A stretch of 64,000 nt of DNA from the NCBI RefSeq assembly GCF_029101545.1, contig NZ_CP118866.1:1364001-1428000 (forward strand), read 5' to 3'. The DNA is from Amygdalobacter indicium. GTDB taxonomy: Bacteria > Bacillota > Clostridia > Saccharofermentanales > Fastidiosipilaceae. Positions 35,012 to 44,131 of the stretch are shown piece after piece (the first letter of the stretch is position 1; the number at the start of each line of letters is the position of its first letter). Under the pieces are notes generated by a model, which saw nothing but the letters and a program-made list of their open reading frames with translations, had not been told where the DNA came from and made no database searches. A program made the position numbers and the translations under genes.

Positions 35012-35040
35012 ATTCTAAAGGATAAGTTGCCGTCTGTAAA
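35012..35040 (-). promoter_or_regulatory. Promoter of the pyr operon
   Basis: On the minus strand TTTACA, a 17-bp spacer and TAGAAT lie just before the leader ORF. This gives a leader of about 340 bases before pyrB. Confidence 0.7.
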
Positions 35041-35183
35041 GGCTCAGGCGAGCTTCCGGCAGTTTATTGTTTATTAATTTCTGCCTGTCGGGTGTTCAGG
35101 CGAGAGATTAGCGGTCGGCAGGCAGAGCGGCGGCAGGAAGTTGCTCATCACTCTGTCTGTCGGATTTTAAACTTTTTATCGCC

Positions 35184-36512
35184 TTAAGATTTTACCCTCT
35201 TAATAACTTTGTTGACTTCATAATAAATACGTTCGACATCAAAATTGGCAGCGTATTGTCCCTTTTCATAAAGGATTTTGCCGTCAACCATAGTCAACAG
35301 AACATTACTTTTGCTGCCGCTGTAAACCACGTTTTTGACAATATTATTCAAAGGCTGCATGTTCGGCTGCTGCAAGTCCAGAATGATTAAATCGGCCAGT
35401 TTGCCGACTTGAAGGCTGTTTGCCGCCTTTAAGTTCAAAGCCTCGGCACCGTTGACGCACGCCATTTGCAAAACCTGTTGCGCCGGCACGCAGGCAGCGT
35501 CTTTTTCCCGAATTTTGGCCAAAGCTGTCACAAGGAACATTTCGCGGAACATATCCAGCGCATTGTTGCTCGCCGGGCCGTCCGTGCCGATAGCCAAATT
35601 GATGCCTTGCTCCAGAATTTTGCAAACGGGGGCTATGCCGGAAGCAAGTTTGCAGTTAGAGGCGGGATTGGTGACGATAGATAATTTGCGCTCCTTGAAA
35701 ATCCGCAAATCTTCGTCGCTCATGTGGATGCAATGGTAAGCACCGCCGCCATAGTTGTAAATGCCGAGGCGGTCGAATAAAACTGTCGGTGTCAGCTCGT
35801 AGCGGCTCAAACAGTCCTTTACTTCCTGCGCCGATTCGGAACTGTGCATATACACGGGCGCCTGCAATTTGTTCGCTAAGGCGGCGATTTGACGCAGCAA
35901 ATCAAGAGACGTTGTATATTCGGCATGGAAACCGAGGAAATACGAGATTAACGGGTTAGTGTTGTTGTAGCGGTGATATTCCTCTTCCATGTTAGCGACG
36001 GAAGAATAAAAGTTATTCAAAGCGGATACCAATACTGCTCTGTAGTTCGAGTCTATCATCGCTTGAACAAAGTTCTCCGGATAAAAATACATGTCAAAAA
36101 TTGTCGTTATGCCGGAACTCAAGTACTCCAGCACGGCGAGGCGGCTGCACCAATATACGTCCTGCGGCTGCAGTTTGGCTTCTAACGGGAAAACCTGTTG
36201 GTGGAGCCAATCCAATAACGGTAAATCGTCGGCATAGGAGCGTAAGAAGGTCATGGCGGAATGGGTGTGGGCGTCTTTGAAGCCGGGCAGAATTAAGTTG
36301 CCCTGAACGTCTATTTCCCGATTGAATGGCGGTAAAGTTGCTCTTGCCGGGTCTTGCGCTGAGCCTGACAGCTCGGCGGGTGTTTTGCCGACATAAATAA
36401 TTTTGTTGTCTTCGGTCCACAATTCGCCGTCAATGATATTTCGGTCCAATTCGCCTGTCGTTTGTTGTTCGGCAAAGGTGATGATGCGGGCATTGTAAAA
36501 TCTGATTCTCAT
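35184..36512 (-). CDS. Amidohydrolase, MTA/SAH-deaminase type
   Basis: The 442-residue protein has the metal motif GFKDAHTHSAMTFLRSYADDLPLLDWL, MHSSESAQEV, and IGTDGPASNNALDMF, typical of the MtaD/SsnA group that deaminates adenosine derivatives such as methylthioadenosine or S-adenosylhomocysteine. The start is the ATG giving MRIRFYNARII, with a weak AGAAAGAAG upstream; the longer frame upstream is an RKS-rich translation of tandem repeats. Next to punA it suggests purine nucleoside salvage or detoxification. Confidence 0.87.
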   Translation of the reverse strand: MRIRFYNARIITFAEQQTTGELDRNIIDGELWTEDNKIIYVGKTPAELSGSAQDPARATLPPFNREIDVQGNLILPGFKDAHTHSAMTFLRSYADDLPLLDWLHQQVFPLEAKLQPQDVYWCSRLAVLEYLSSGITTIFDMYFYPENFVQAMIDSNYRAVLVSALNNFYSSVANMEEEYHRYNNTNPLISYFLGFHAEYTTSLDLLRQIAALANKLQAPVYMHSSESAQEVKDCLSRYELTPTVLFDRLGIYNYGGGAYHCIHMSDEDLRIFKERKLSIVTNPASNCKLASGIAPVCKILEQGINLAIGTDGPASNNALDMFREMFLVTALAKIREKDAACVPAQQVLQMACVNGAEALNLKAANSLQVGKLADLIILDLQQPNMQPLNNIVKNVVYSGSKSNVLLTMVDGKILYEKGQYAANFDVERIYYEVNKVIKRVKS

Positions 36513-36554
36513 GTTACTTCTTTCTTCTTTTCGGCCGATTTTGGGGTGATTAGG

Positions 36555-36668
36555 GCCGGTTTTGGAGGCGCTTTTGGAGGCGACTTTCGGGTCGCTTTGG
36601 GGGCGACTTTTGAGCCGCTTGGGGGGCGACTTTCGAGCCGACTTTCGGGTCGCTTGGGGGGCGACTTC
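36555..36668. repeat. GC-rich tandem repeats between punA and the deaminase gene
   Basis: The plus strand shows units such as GGCGACTTTCGGGTCGCTT and GGCGACTTTTGAGCCGCTT repeated about five times at 20-25 bp. They fill most of the 205-bp gap. Each unit has a self-complementary CGAC...GTCG core and can fold into hairpins, so they may affect the message between the two genes. Confidence 0.6.
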
Positions 36669-36716
36669 AAATCTCAAGCTTCAAGCGGCAATTTTCGCGG
36701 GCAGTTTCGCGCACGT

Positions 36717-37538
36717 TTAAGCCATTTGACGGATGACACTTAAAACCAGTTCTTGGAACTGTGCGCCGACTTTGTTCGCTATTTCTTTGACATCATCATC
36801 GCTCAAAGGAACTTTTGAAATGCCGGTTGCCAAGTTGGAGATGCAGGAAACACCGCAAATTCGCATTTTCATGTGGTTGGCCGCTAAAGCTTCACAGGCC
36901 GTGCTCATGCCCACGGCGTCTGCTCCCAACATGCTGTACATTCTGACTTCTGCCGGGCTTTCGAAGTTCGGGCCGCTTGTCTGCAAATATACGCCTTTCT
37001 GCAGGCGGATACCCTTATTTTGCGCCGTTTTGCTGATTAAGTTCTGCAATTCAAGATCGTAAATCTGCGACATATCGGGGAAGCGCTCGCCTAATTTATC
37101 GGCGTTGGGGCCGATTAGAGGGGATGGAACGAACGAGCTTATCTGGTCGGTTATGAGCATGAAATCGCCGACTGCAAATTCAGGGTTGATGCCGCCGGCC
37201 GCGTTGGTCAAGAAAAGGGTTTCTGCGCCCATAAGGTGCATCAGGCGGGTCGGCAAAACGACTTCTTCCATGCTGTAGCCTTCATAATAGTGGACTCGTC
37301 CCTGCATGATTACTGTCGGTACTTCGCCGATATAGGCAAAAACGAAACGGCCTTTATGCCCGGCTACGGTCGAGATAGGGAAGTTCGCTATCTCGCTGTA
37401 CGGTATAGAAGCGACAATTTCGAGTTTTTCTGCCAAATCTCCCAGGCCCGAGCCTAAAATCAGGCCGACTTTCGGGAGAAATGGTAAGCGTTCCCGCACG
37501 CTTGTATAACATTGTTCCAATCTTTCCTGTGCTGTCAT
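36717..37538 (-). CDS. punA: Purine nucleoside phosphorylase (inosine/guanosine type)
   Basis: The 273-residue enzyme has the PNP-I trimer signatures GLILGSGLGDLAEKL, VAGHKGRFVFAYIGEVPTVIMQGRVHYYEGY, TNAAGGINPEF and SNLATGIS with the base-binding region near MYSMLGADAVGMSTACEA. GGAGTACCAA precedes the ATG. It releases base and ribose-1-phosphate and fits with the neighbouring deaminase and nucleoside hydrolase. Confidence 0.95.
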   Translation of the reverse strand: MTAQERLEQCYTSVRERLPFLPKVGLILGSGLGDLAEKLEIVASIPYSEIANFPISTVAGHKGRFVFAYIGEVPTVIMQGRVHYYEGYSMEEVVLPTRLMHLMGAETLFLTNAAGGINPEFAVGDFMLITDQISSFVPSPLIGPNADKLGERFPDMSQIYDLELQNLISKTAQNKGIRLQKGVYLQTSGPNFESPAEVRMYSMLGADAVGMSTACEALAANHMKMRICGVSCISNLATGISKVPLSDDDVKEIANKVGAQFQELVLSVIRQMA

Positions 37539-37638
37539 TTGGTACTCCTTCAGTTTAGTTGTAAGTGTAAATGAAATCATAAATTTTATCCAACCGCCGT
37601 ATAAAAATACTGTACAGTTGAATTTATGATCATACTTA

Positions 37639-38640
37639 CTATATTTTGCATATTATCTCTAACCAATAATCTATAAACGCTGATAAATCTATTCCGGTAG
37701 CAACTTTAGCCTTAGTTTTTTTATCAATTTCAGAAATAAATTCTTCTACTTGAAATTGCATAAAATCAACATTCGGATAGTTTTCAGCTATTACTTTGAT
37801 TGTACCATAGGTCCACGTAAATAATTCCGGATGAGCAATAGCAAATATCGGTAAGCTATCCACAAGTAACGCCGATGCATCCATTTTATGGCAATTATAA
37901 GCAAATACGGAATTTCTTAATAATCGGGAAGATACCGTATTTATCTTAGTTGATGCATTAAACAATTTAAAAAAATCATGCTCTGACCAATTACCATATA
38001 TATCCAAACCTGTAATTGTTAAATTTGGACATTCGGTAAATACTTTATTGGCCGCATTCGGATCCAACTTTATGTTATAACTTAATCTTGCTCGTTCTAC
38101 AGGGCAAAGATTAAAGTAGCTTCCTAGAGTATAGATGGAAAAATTTTCATTTGACATTGCTCGATAAAGTGCAGAAATATCTGTAAGAGGTGCAATGGAA
38201 ATTAGATCATATCCGTCTTTTTTTTCTTTCAATTTTACAATTAATTCAGTAATATCTCTTATTTCAGGATTTAAATTAGTTAGTGATTTTTTACCTGCTT
38301 CAAAGTCCTTAAATAAATCCACTTTACTTTGTTCTAACAAAGTAGTTAATTGTACACCGCATAAACCGTCATTATCACCATATCCCTGCCAATTTAACTT
38401 TAATTTAGTATTTATACCGGAAAAATCGGCACAAGCAGCACCCCTGTAAATAGAACAATTGATTTGAGGTAAAATTTTCAAAGCCATAAGACTGTTACGC
38501 AACGTTTGTTCTACATTAGTATTACCATATGTACTACAAATTCCTTTAACTCTATGTGGGAAAAAATATGCTGCTGCACATAAAGCTAATAAATCATCTA
38601 ATCCGGGATCACAATCTATAACTATTCCTTTATTTTGCAC
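37639..38640 (-). CDS. Inosine-uridine preferring nucleoside hydrolase family protein
   Basis: The 333-residue protein starts with the calcium-site motif DCDPGLDD and continues with CSTYGNTNVEQTLRN; IAPLTDISALYRA also fits the family. The start is GTG with AGAGGT upstream. Members split ribonucleosides to base and ribose. It is the last gene of the AT-rich transporter operon, so the imported ligand may be a nucleoside-like glycoside. Confidence 0.82.
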   Translation of the reverse strand: MQNKGIVIDCDPGLDDLLALCAAAYFFPHRVKGICSTYGNTNVEQTLRNSLMALKILPQINCSIYRGAACADFSGINTKLKLNWQGYGDNDGLCGVQLTTLLEQSKVDLFKDFEAGKKSLTNLNPEIRDITELIVKLKEKKDGYDLISIAPLTDISALYRAMSNENFSIYTLGSYFNLCPVERARLSYNIKLDPNAANKVFTECPNLTITGLDIYGNWSEHDFFKLFNASTKINTVSSRLLRNSVFAYNCHKMDASALLVDSLPIFAIAHPELFTWTYGTIKVIAENYPNVDFMQFQVEEFISEIDKKTKAKVATGIDLSAFIDYWLEIICKI

Positions 38641-38663
38641 ACGCTACCTCTAAGAAACATGAA

Positions 38664-38692
38664 GGCCTCAATAGCAATATTACTATTGAGGC
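38664..38692 (-). promoter_or_regulatory. Perfect hairpin between binding protein and nucleoside hydrolase genes
   Basis: GCCTCAATAG and CTATTGAGGC form a perfect 10-bp stem with a 9-base loop. No T run follows, so it is more likely a 3' stabiliser or processing site for the binding-protein message than a terminator. Confidence 0.6.
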
Positions 38693-38724
38693 AAATAATT
38701 CTAACACATACTAAGAAGATTTAT

Positions 38725-40125
38725 CTATGATTCCGGATTCAATTTGTAATATTCATCAAAAGCTTTCTGAACACCGGAAGCTAATTGAGTCTGTGCTTCA
38801 TCCATACTTATTTCGTGCTTGCCAAATTTCAACATTGTTTCTTTAATAATCTTATTAACAATATTTTGAGCCGGAACAAAAGCAGAAACAACATTTTCGC
38901 CTGTGTTTTTCAACGTATTGAAAGCAACTGCAATTTGTGGATTATCTGTCAGCGCTTTTTTATACGCTTCAGACTCTAAAACTTTTTGATTAACCGGAAC
39001 ATAACCCGTCTTTTCTAACCACATTGATTGTGCCTCATTACTAATCATAAATTGATTAAAAATCCATGCTGCTTTAACCTTATTCTTATCATCACGATTA
39101 ATAATGTACAGACCGGCACCGCTAGGAAAAGCTCCCTGTTTATCATCAGCATTAACGGTAGGTATAGGAGCGACATTCCATTTAAACTTATCACCAATTA
39201 GTTTCTTCATTGCCGGAATACGTGAACTGGTCATAATAACAATTGCACTGTCTTTATTAGCAAACTCTTCTTTTATACTATCATTCTGTGGCTTATAGGC
39301 ATCAGTAGAAACAATGTTTTGCCATGCTTTCAAGAAGGAAGTAAGCGAGCCGTTTTCGGCAGCAGCAAATTTATTCAAAGGTCCTGCATGTCCACTATCA
39401 TTATTTCCAAAGAAAGTACCTTTCTTTCCTTGTGTTGCAATCCAGTTTTCCAATTCAAACTGACTTACCTGTACATTAAGAGCATGTTTAACATTTGTTT
39501 TATCCTTAAGTTCTTTCATAGCTTGGGCTAAATCTGCTAAATTTTTGGGAACTTCTTTTATACCTGCTTTATCAAATAAATCTTCGTTATAATACATCAA
39601 CAAAGCAGATATATTGTAAGGCACACCTATCATTCTCCCCTTTATAGAATATGAAGAAATTGTATTGGCTAACAAATCCTGCTTTTTAGTTAACTCAGAA
39701 TATTTAGCAAACATATCTTCGGCCCAAACAGTCCGTTTATAATTACGAATTAAGCTGACATTCTCAGCGTACAATTGAATTATATCAGGCATATTAGCAA
39801 TATCATCGGAAGACATGGCCATAGTTAAAGCGTTTGTACCCGGCCACTCTTGGAAAACAGCTGTGACATGTATGTTGTTCTTTTTGCCGATTCCTTCATT
39901 GAAAGTCTTAACTTGACGATTCAACACCTCCGCATAAGCTCCATCCATCGAATGCCAAAAAGTAAGTTCCGTCATTTTGTCATTGGCTGAATTCGGCTCT
40001 TGTTTTTTCTCTGCAACAGATGTTTGATTTAAGTCATTTTGCTTATTAGGCTGTTTAACACTCGAACATGCAACTAAGCCACAAATGCAAATAAGACTAA
40101 GTACAGTTGAAAAAAACTTTTTCAT
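38725..40125 (-). CDS. Extracellular solute-binding lipoprotein (family 1)
   Basis: The 466-residue protein has a lipoprotein signal with lipobox GLVAC (lipidated Cys at about residue 20), a Ser/Asn/Gln linker and a family 1 binding fold (LTFWHSMDGAYAEVLNRQV, IMTSSRIPAMKKLIG, GAGLYIINRDDKNKVKAAWIF). It resembles UgpB/MalE-like proteins. It follows its two permease genes rather than preceding them. Confidence 0.88.
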   Translation of the reverse strand: MKKFFSTVLSLICICGLVACSSVKQPNKQNDLNQTSVAEKKQEPNSANDKMTELTFWHSMDGAYAEVLNRQVKTFNEGIGKKNNIHVTAVFQEWPGTNALTMAMSSDDIANMPDIIQLYAENVSLIRNYKRTVWAEDMFAKYSELTKKQDLLANTISSYSIKGRMIGVPYNISALLMYYNEDLFDKAGIKEVPKNLADLAQAMKELKDKTNVKHALNVQVSQFELENWIATQGKKGTFFGNNDSGHAGPLNKFAAAENGSLTSFLKAWQNIVSTDAYKPQNDSIKEEFANKDSAIVIMTSSRIPAMKKLIGDKFKWNVAPIPTVNADDKQGAFPSGAGLYIINRDDKNKVKAAWIFNQFMISNEAQSMWLEKTGYVPVNQKVLESEAYKKALTDNPQIAVAFNTLKNTGENVVSAFVPAQNIVNKIIKETMLKFGKHEISMDEAQTQLASGVQKAFDEYYKLNPES

Positions 40126-40180
40126 ATAATTTATTACCTTTCTACCCCTACAAGAGGCATTTAATAATTTAATTAAATAT

Positions 40181-41005
40181 TCATCCTTTAGCAGAACCTG
40201 ACATCATCCCTGCTACAATTTTACGTTGGAATAAAGCAAAAATTAAAGCGGTAAAAACTAAAGAAACAACTACACCGGCCATTACCGGGCCAAAAGCTGT
40301 TGATTCACGGTCCTTAAGCATCGTAATACCGACTTGAATTGTCCTCATTTCATTTCTATTAGTTACAACTAAGGGCCAAACATATTGATTCCACAAATTA
40401 ACGAATGAAGATAAAAAAATTGTAATTATTATCGGCTTAGCAACGGGTAATAAAATTCTACTAAAAAACTTAAATCTAGTACATCCATCAATCTGCGCTA
40501 CTTCCCACAACGACTTATCTATTGACATAAAATACTGTCTAATAATAAAAATATTATTAGCTGATACCAAAAACACGACACATATACCTAAATAAGTATT
40601 AATTAAACCCAATCGTGACACGGTTGTAAAATTAGATACCATAACCACTTCGGTCGGAACCATCATTGTACATAAAGCCAACATAAAAAGTATTTTCTTA
40701 CCTTTAAATTCAAAAAACACAAAAGCATACGCAGCCATTGCACCCAGTACAATTCTGGAGCAGCTGGAAATCATAGCTACAACGAATGAATTAAAAATAT
40801 ATCTGCCTAACAAAGTCCTGGAAAAAGCTTCTTTATAATTATCTAAAGTAAAACTCACCGGAAAAAAGTGCGGAGGATTGGTCAAGATGTCCTCAGGTCT
40901 CATAAAAGATACAAAAACAGCATATAAAATTGGGAAAATAACAACAAAAGCAACGAGCAAGCAGAACATCTGGTAAATATAGTTATTTAATTTTTGCCTA
41001 ATCAT
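40181..41005 (-). CDS. CUT1 ABC transporter permease (UgpE/MalG type)
   Basis: The 274-residue membrane protein has six helices and the EAA loop WEVAQIDGCTRFKFFSRILLPVAKP. It overlaps the preceding permease gene by four bases, so the two are coupled. No ATPase gene is present, as with the alpha-galactoside transporter. Confidence 0.88.
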   Translation of the reverse strand: MIRQKLNNYIYQMFCLLVAFVVIFPILYAVFVSFMRPEDILTNPPHFFPVSFTLDNYKEAFSRTLLGRYIFNSFVVAMISSCSRIVLGAMAAYAFVFFEFKGKKILFMLALCTMMVPTEVVMVSNFTTVSRLGLINTYLGICVVFLVSANNIFIIRQYFMSIDKSLWEVAQIDGCTRFKFFSRILLPVAKPIIITIFLSSFVNLWNQYVWPLVVTNRNEMRTIQVGITMLKDRESTAFGPVMAGVVVSLVFTALIFALFQRKIVAGMMSGSAKG

Positions 41006-41904
41006 TGATAATGAACTCCTTTCTTTTCAAATGCAAATCCTAATAAAATAAATCCCAGTGTAATTATAAAAGCAATCATCGTTGCGGCATTTGCATAAGT
41101 ATTGTTTCCTACTAAAGCAATTTGATTATAAATATACAACATCACGGTCATAGTTGAATTATTAGGACCGCCCTGCGTCAAAACGTTGTTCAAACTTACC
41201 ATCATAATACTAAAGGGAATATCCATGACTATTAAATAAAACATAGTTGGTGAAATCAAAGGTAATATAATGAATATCATTTTTCGCCAGCCGGTTGCTC
41301 CATCTATAGAAGCACTTTCCAATACTGCTTCAGGAATATTTCTAACAGCGGATAATAAGAAAACAAAAGCATATCCTGATGACAACCATATTTGAATCAA
41401 AGCAATAGAAAACATAGCTACTTTAGGATCAGTTAACCACCTTATTTGCAACCCTGTAATCCCATTTATAAAACCTAAAGTCGGTACATATAATAACTGA
41501 AAAATCATAGCTGCAGTCGAAGAAGCGATAGTCATCGGAATAGCAAAACTTGTTTCATACAAAATTGACAATTTATGTTTATGATAAGCCAGCATCGCTA
41601 ATAATAATCCTATAATTTTCGAAGCAGGTACAGTCAACAATGCAAAATACAGTGTGTTCAAAATTGCCTGTATAAACTCCTTATCCTTCAAGATGTATAA
41701 GTAGTTACCGGCACCAACAAACTTGCGTACCGCTCCCAATGAATCAACAATATAAAAGCTCTTATAAAGCGTAATAAAGAATGGATAAAAGACAAATAAA
41801 GCAAACAGCACAAAACTTGGTGCCAACCACAAATAAGGTTCAATTTTACGCTTAACAGTTATATTCAAACTAAATACCTCTCTTAACCCTAATTTACGAT
41901 TCAT
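41002..41904 (-). CDS. CUT1 ABC transporter permease (UgpA/MalF type)
   Basis: The 300-residue protein has six helices (LAPSFVLFALFVFYPFFITLY first) and the EAA loop ESASIDGATGWRKMIFIILPLISP. The ATG at 41904 lacks a clear ribosome-binding site; a TTG at 41868 with AGAGAGG eight bases upstream is an alternative start, dropping 12 residues. Confidence 0.87.
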   Translation of the reverse strand: MNRKLGLREVFSLNITVKRKIEPYLWLAPSFVLFALFVFYPFFITLYKSFYIVDSLGAVRKFVGAGNYLYILKDKEFIQAILNTLYFALLTVPASKIIGLLLAMLAYHKHKLSILYETSFAIPMTIASSTAAMIFQLLYVPTLGFINGITGLQIRWLTDPKVAMFSIALIQIWLSSGYAFVFLLSAVRNIPEAVLESASIDGATGWRKMIFIILPLISPTMFYLIVMDIPFSIMMVSLNNVLTQGGPNNSTMTVMLYIYNQIALVGNNTYANAATMIAFIITLGFILLGFAFEKKGVHYQ

Positions 41905-42691
41905 ATATTTTTCGTAAGCAATTCAGTATTCCTTCTGCTCCTTTTTTCTCGCACAAAACATCTGCCACCGAGCACAAATCAGGATGTGCATTAGCAACAG
42001 CTATTCCTAAGTCGGCAGCTTTCAAAAAATCCACGTCATTAAGATCATCGCCACATGCAATTGCGCTTTTAGCACCTAAATATTCCATCAAATCTTTCAA
42101 TCCTAAAGCTTTATCGGATTGTGCCGCAGTTATATCCACAGAGCGATCATTATAACGAATAATATTTAGTTTTTCTCTAAAATTAATGGGAATTGTCTTC
42201 AATACCGAATCTATTCGACCCGGTTTTTGGGGATCAATAATCATAATTTTATCCAAATTTAGTCTCGACCATTCAGTTCTATTCGCTGTCCAAATGGTTT
42301 TATAACGATCAAAACGGTCTATTTGATTTTGTAAATAGTCATTATACTTATAAGCATATTCATTCATACCTACAGTATAAACGATCAACATATCAAGTTG
42401 AGAAGCTGTCCAAATAGCTTGCCACAAAGGTTGTGCTGAAAATGAATGTGTCCAAAGTACCCTTTCATTGTAATAGGCTGTACCACCATTATTCCCCAGC
42501 ACAGGAAGTTCCGGCTCAAAAAAATCAATTAATTTCTTCAAACCCGGCCAAGATCTACCGGAAACGAATGTAAAAGGAATTTTTTTCAGTTTAATAAATT
42601 GCTTCAGTTGTTGATGAACATCCGTCAATTGCTCATCATGATCAAGTAAAGTACCATCAATGTCACAAGCAACTAGATCATATAAAACCAT
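41894..42691 (-). CDS. HAD-superfamily (Cof-type) phosphatase
   Basis: The 265-residue protein has the HAD motifs DIDGTLLD (nucleophile Asp), VSGRSW and CGDDLNDVDFL, with a C2-type cap between. Cof-type enzymes dephosphorylate sugar phosphates and cofactors. It overlaps the next permease and lies between a putative isomerase and the transporter, so it may act on the imported and phosphorylated sugar. Confidence 0.85.
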   Translation of the reverse strand: MVLYDLVACDIDGTLLDHDEQLTDVHQQLKQFIKLKKIPFTFVSGRSWPGLKKLIDFFEPELPVLGNNGGTAYYNERVLWTHSFSAQPLWQAIWTASQLDMLIVYTVGMNEYAYKYNDYLQNQIDRFDRYKTIWTANRTEWSRLNLDKIMIIDPQKPGRIDSVLKTIPINFREKLNIIRYNDRSVDITAAQSDKALGLKDLMEYLGAKSAIACGDDLNDVDFLKAADLGIAVANAHPDLCSVADVLCEKKGAEGILNCLRKIYES

Positions 42692-42694
42692 TAT

Positions 42695-43621
42695 TCACCT
42701 GCCATTATTACTATCGTCGACAATCAAAGTGGAAGAGTCGGCCAGGCAAAATAACTTTTGGCCAATTTGATGACACAACTCAAGTCCTGTAACTAGAACT
42801 TCATCCGGTAACCAATTAGTAAAATTATGAGATTCAAAACTAAAGCAACCTTTATACCCAATTTTATGTAAAACAGGCATAATGGAGCCCCAATTATTAC
42901 CTCTGCCAAAAAAAGGAGGAACGTGCATCAAATCCGTATCTACATTACTCAGGCTATCTGAAACGTGAGTAGCAATCAACACTTTTTTTAACTCATAAAG
43001 GATTTCCTCTTGCTGATGTCGCATCAATAATCCATGTTCAAAATCCCAACACAAACCAAGCCGCGAATCATTAACCGTATCAAAGAAATCAGAAATCTCT
43101 TCAAAACTTACAAAATACTTTCGCTGATATGGAGAAAATTTATCGCACATATTTTCAACTGCAATTCTCATTCCATACTTCTCTGCATAATCCGCCAATC
43201 GTTTCATATATCTAAAAGCCAAAGACTTAGAATCTTTAACCAAATGAATAGTTCTACGAGTAGAAGGATGGGTTACACAAACTTTAGTTCCTAATATTGC
43301 TAAGCAGTCAAGTGAGCGCTCGACTAATTCCTGTTGAGACTGATATTCGCTACTCTCTTCAGATAAAGCGGCATAATCAAAAGTATAAGCATGTCCTTGG
43401 ATAAAACTAACACCATTTTGTTCCGCTGTTCTTTTAACAGAATCAATCCAACTACGCCAGTTTGAAGTTAAAAACGGCGAGCCGGGTAAAGCCCAATCAT
43501 AAAAATTCATATCTAAAATTTTAAAACCGGCCTGAGCCAAAAGTGGAATTGCCTTCTCTAAAGGCATAATAGATCTATCCGGACGTTCCCAACACAAATT
43601 CGTTGATGTGGTTAAAATCAT
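42695..43621 (-). CDS. Sugar phosphate isomerase/epimerase-like TIM barrel (AP endonuclease 2 family)
   Basis: The 308-residue protein has the xylose-isomerase-like TIM barrel pattern: PLLAQAGFKILDMNF, CVTHPSTRRT, MRIAVENMCDKF, LGLCWDFEHGL and FSFESHN, with the Glu, Asp and His residues that bind metal. The chosen ATG gives MILTTSTNLCWE; the longer frame overlaps the previous gene. Substrate unknown. Confidence 0.82.
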   Translation of the reverse strand: MILTTSTNLCWERPDRSIMPLEKAIPLLAQAGFKILDMNFYDWALPGSPFLTSNWRSWIDSVKRTAEQNGVSFIQGHAYTFDYAALSEESSEYQSQQELVERSLDCLAILGTKVCVTHPSTRRTIHLVKDSKSLAFRYMKRLADYAEKYGMRIAVENMCDKFSPYQRKYFVSFEEISDFFDTVNDSRLGLCWDFEHGLLMRHQQEEILYELKKVLIATHVSDSLSNVDTDLMHVPPFFGRGNNWGSIMPVLHKIGYKGCFSFESHNFTNWLPDEVLVTGLELCHQIGQKLFCLADSSTLIVDDSNNGR

Positions 43622-43644
43622 AACAATAAGCCCTTCTATCCTAT

Positions 43645-44124
43645 TCAATTTGGACAAAATACAGCAATTTTTTCTTTAATTGATCGATATTCATAATCAT
43701 TTAAATACTTTAGCTGCTCATCTAAGTCATTAACGTTATCCAATTCAAATAATATTCTACATATGTTACGTTCAAAATTATTTTGGCATATATATCCTCT
43801 ACGCAGTTGATCCAATTTATCCACTGTGAATAAAACAACACCGCGAACAAAACAGAATCTCTCCCAAGCCAATGCCACTTGATAATTAATATTATGCCAT
43901 AAATAAGCAAATACAGCTTGCTCCCAAATCCTATTCACATTAGACAATTCTTTAGCTTTATTCTGCAAATAATCTGTAACAGACTCTTCCGCTTCTTTAG
44001 TATCTGAGCAAATACCATACACGCTCAAAGCTAGAAAGAAAATATCTACAGGGTCAAAATTCAATTTATACTTCTGCAAGATGTTGTTAAACCCATTCAT
44101 CCAATTAAGTGATTTTTCCATCAT
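43645..44124 (-). CDS. Conserved-looking hypothetical cytoplasmic protein
   Basis: The 159-residue, mostly helical protein (MMEKSLNWMNGFNNILQKYK...) shows no signal peptide or membrane helix and no recognised motif; several Cys and Trp residues occur. It sits between the secreted protein and the isomerase, overlapping nothing by more than a few bases, so it belongs to the operon. Confidence 0.65.
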   Translation of the reverse strand: MMEKSLNWMNGFNNILQKYKLNFDPVDIFFLALSVYGICSDTKEAEESVTDYLQNKAKELSNVNRIWEQAVFAYLWHNINYQVALAWERFCFVRGVVLFTVDKLDQLRRGYICQNNFERNICRILFELDNVNDLDEQLKYLNDYEYRSIKEKIAVFCPN

Positions 44125-44131
44125 ACATTTT

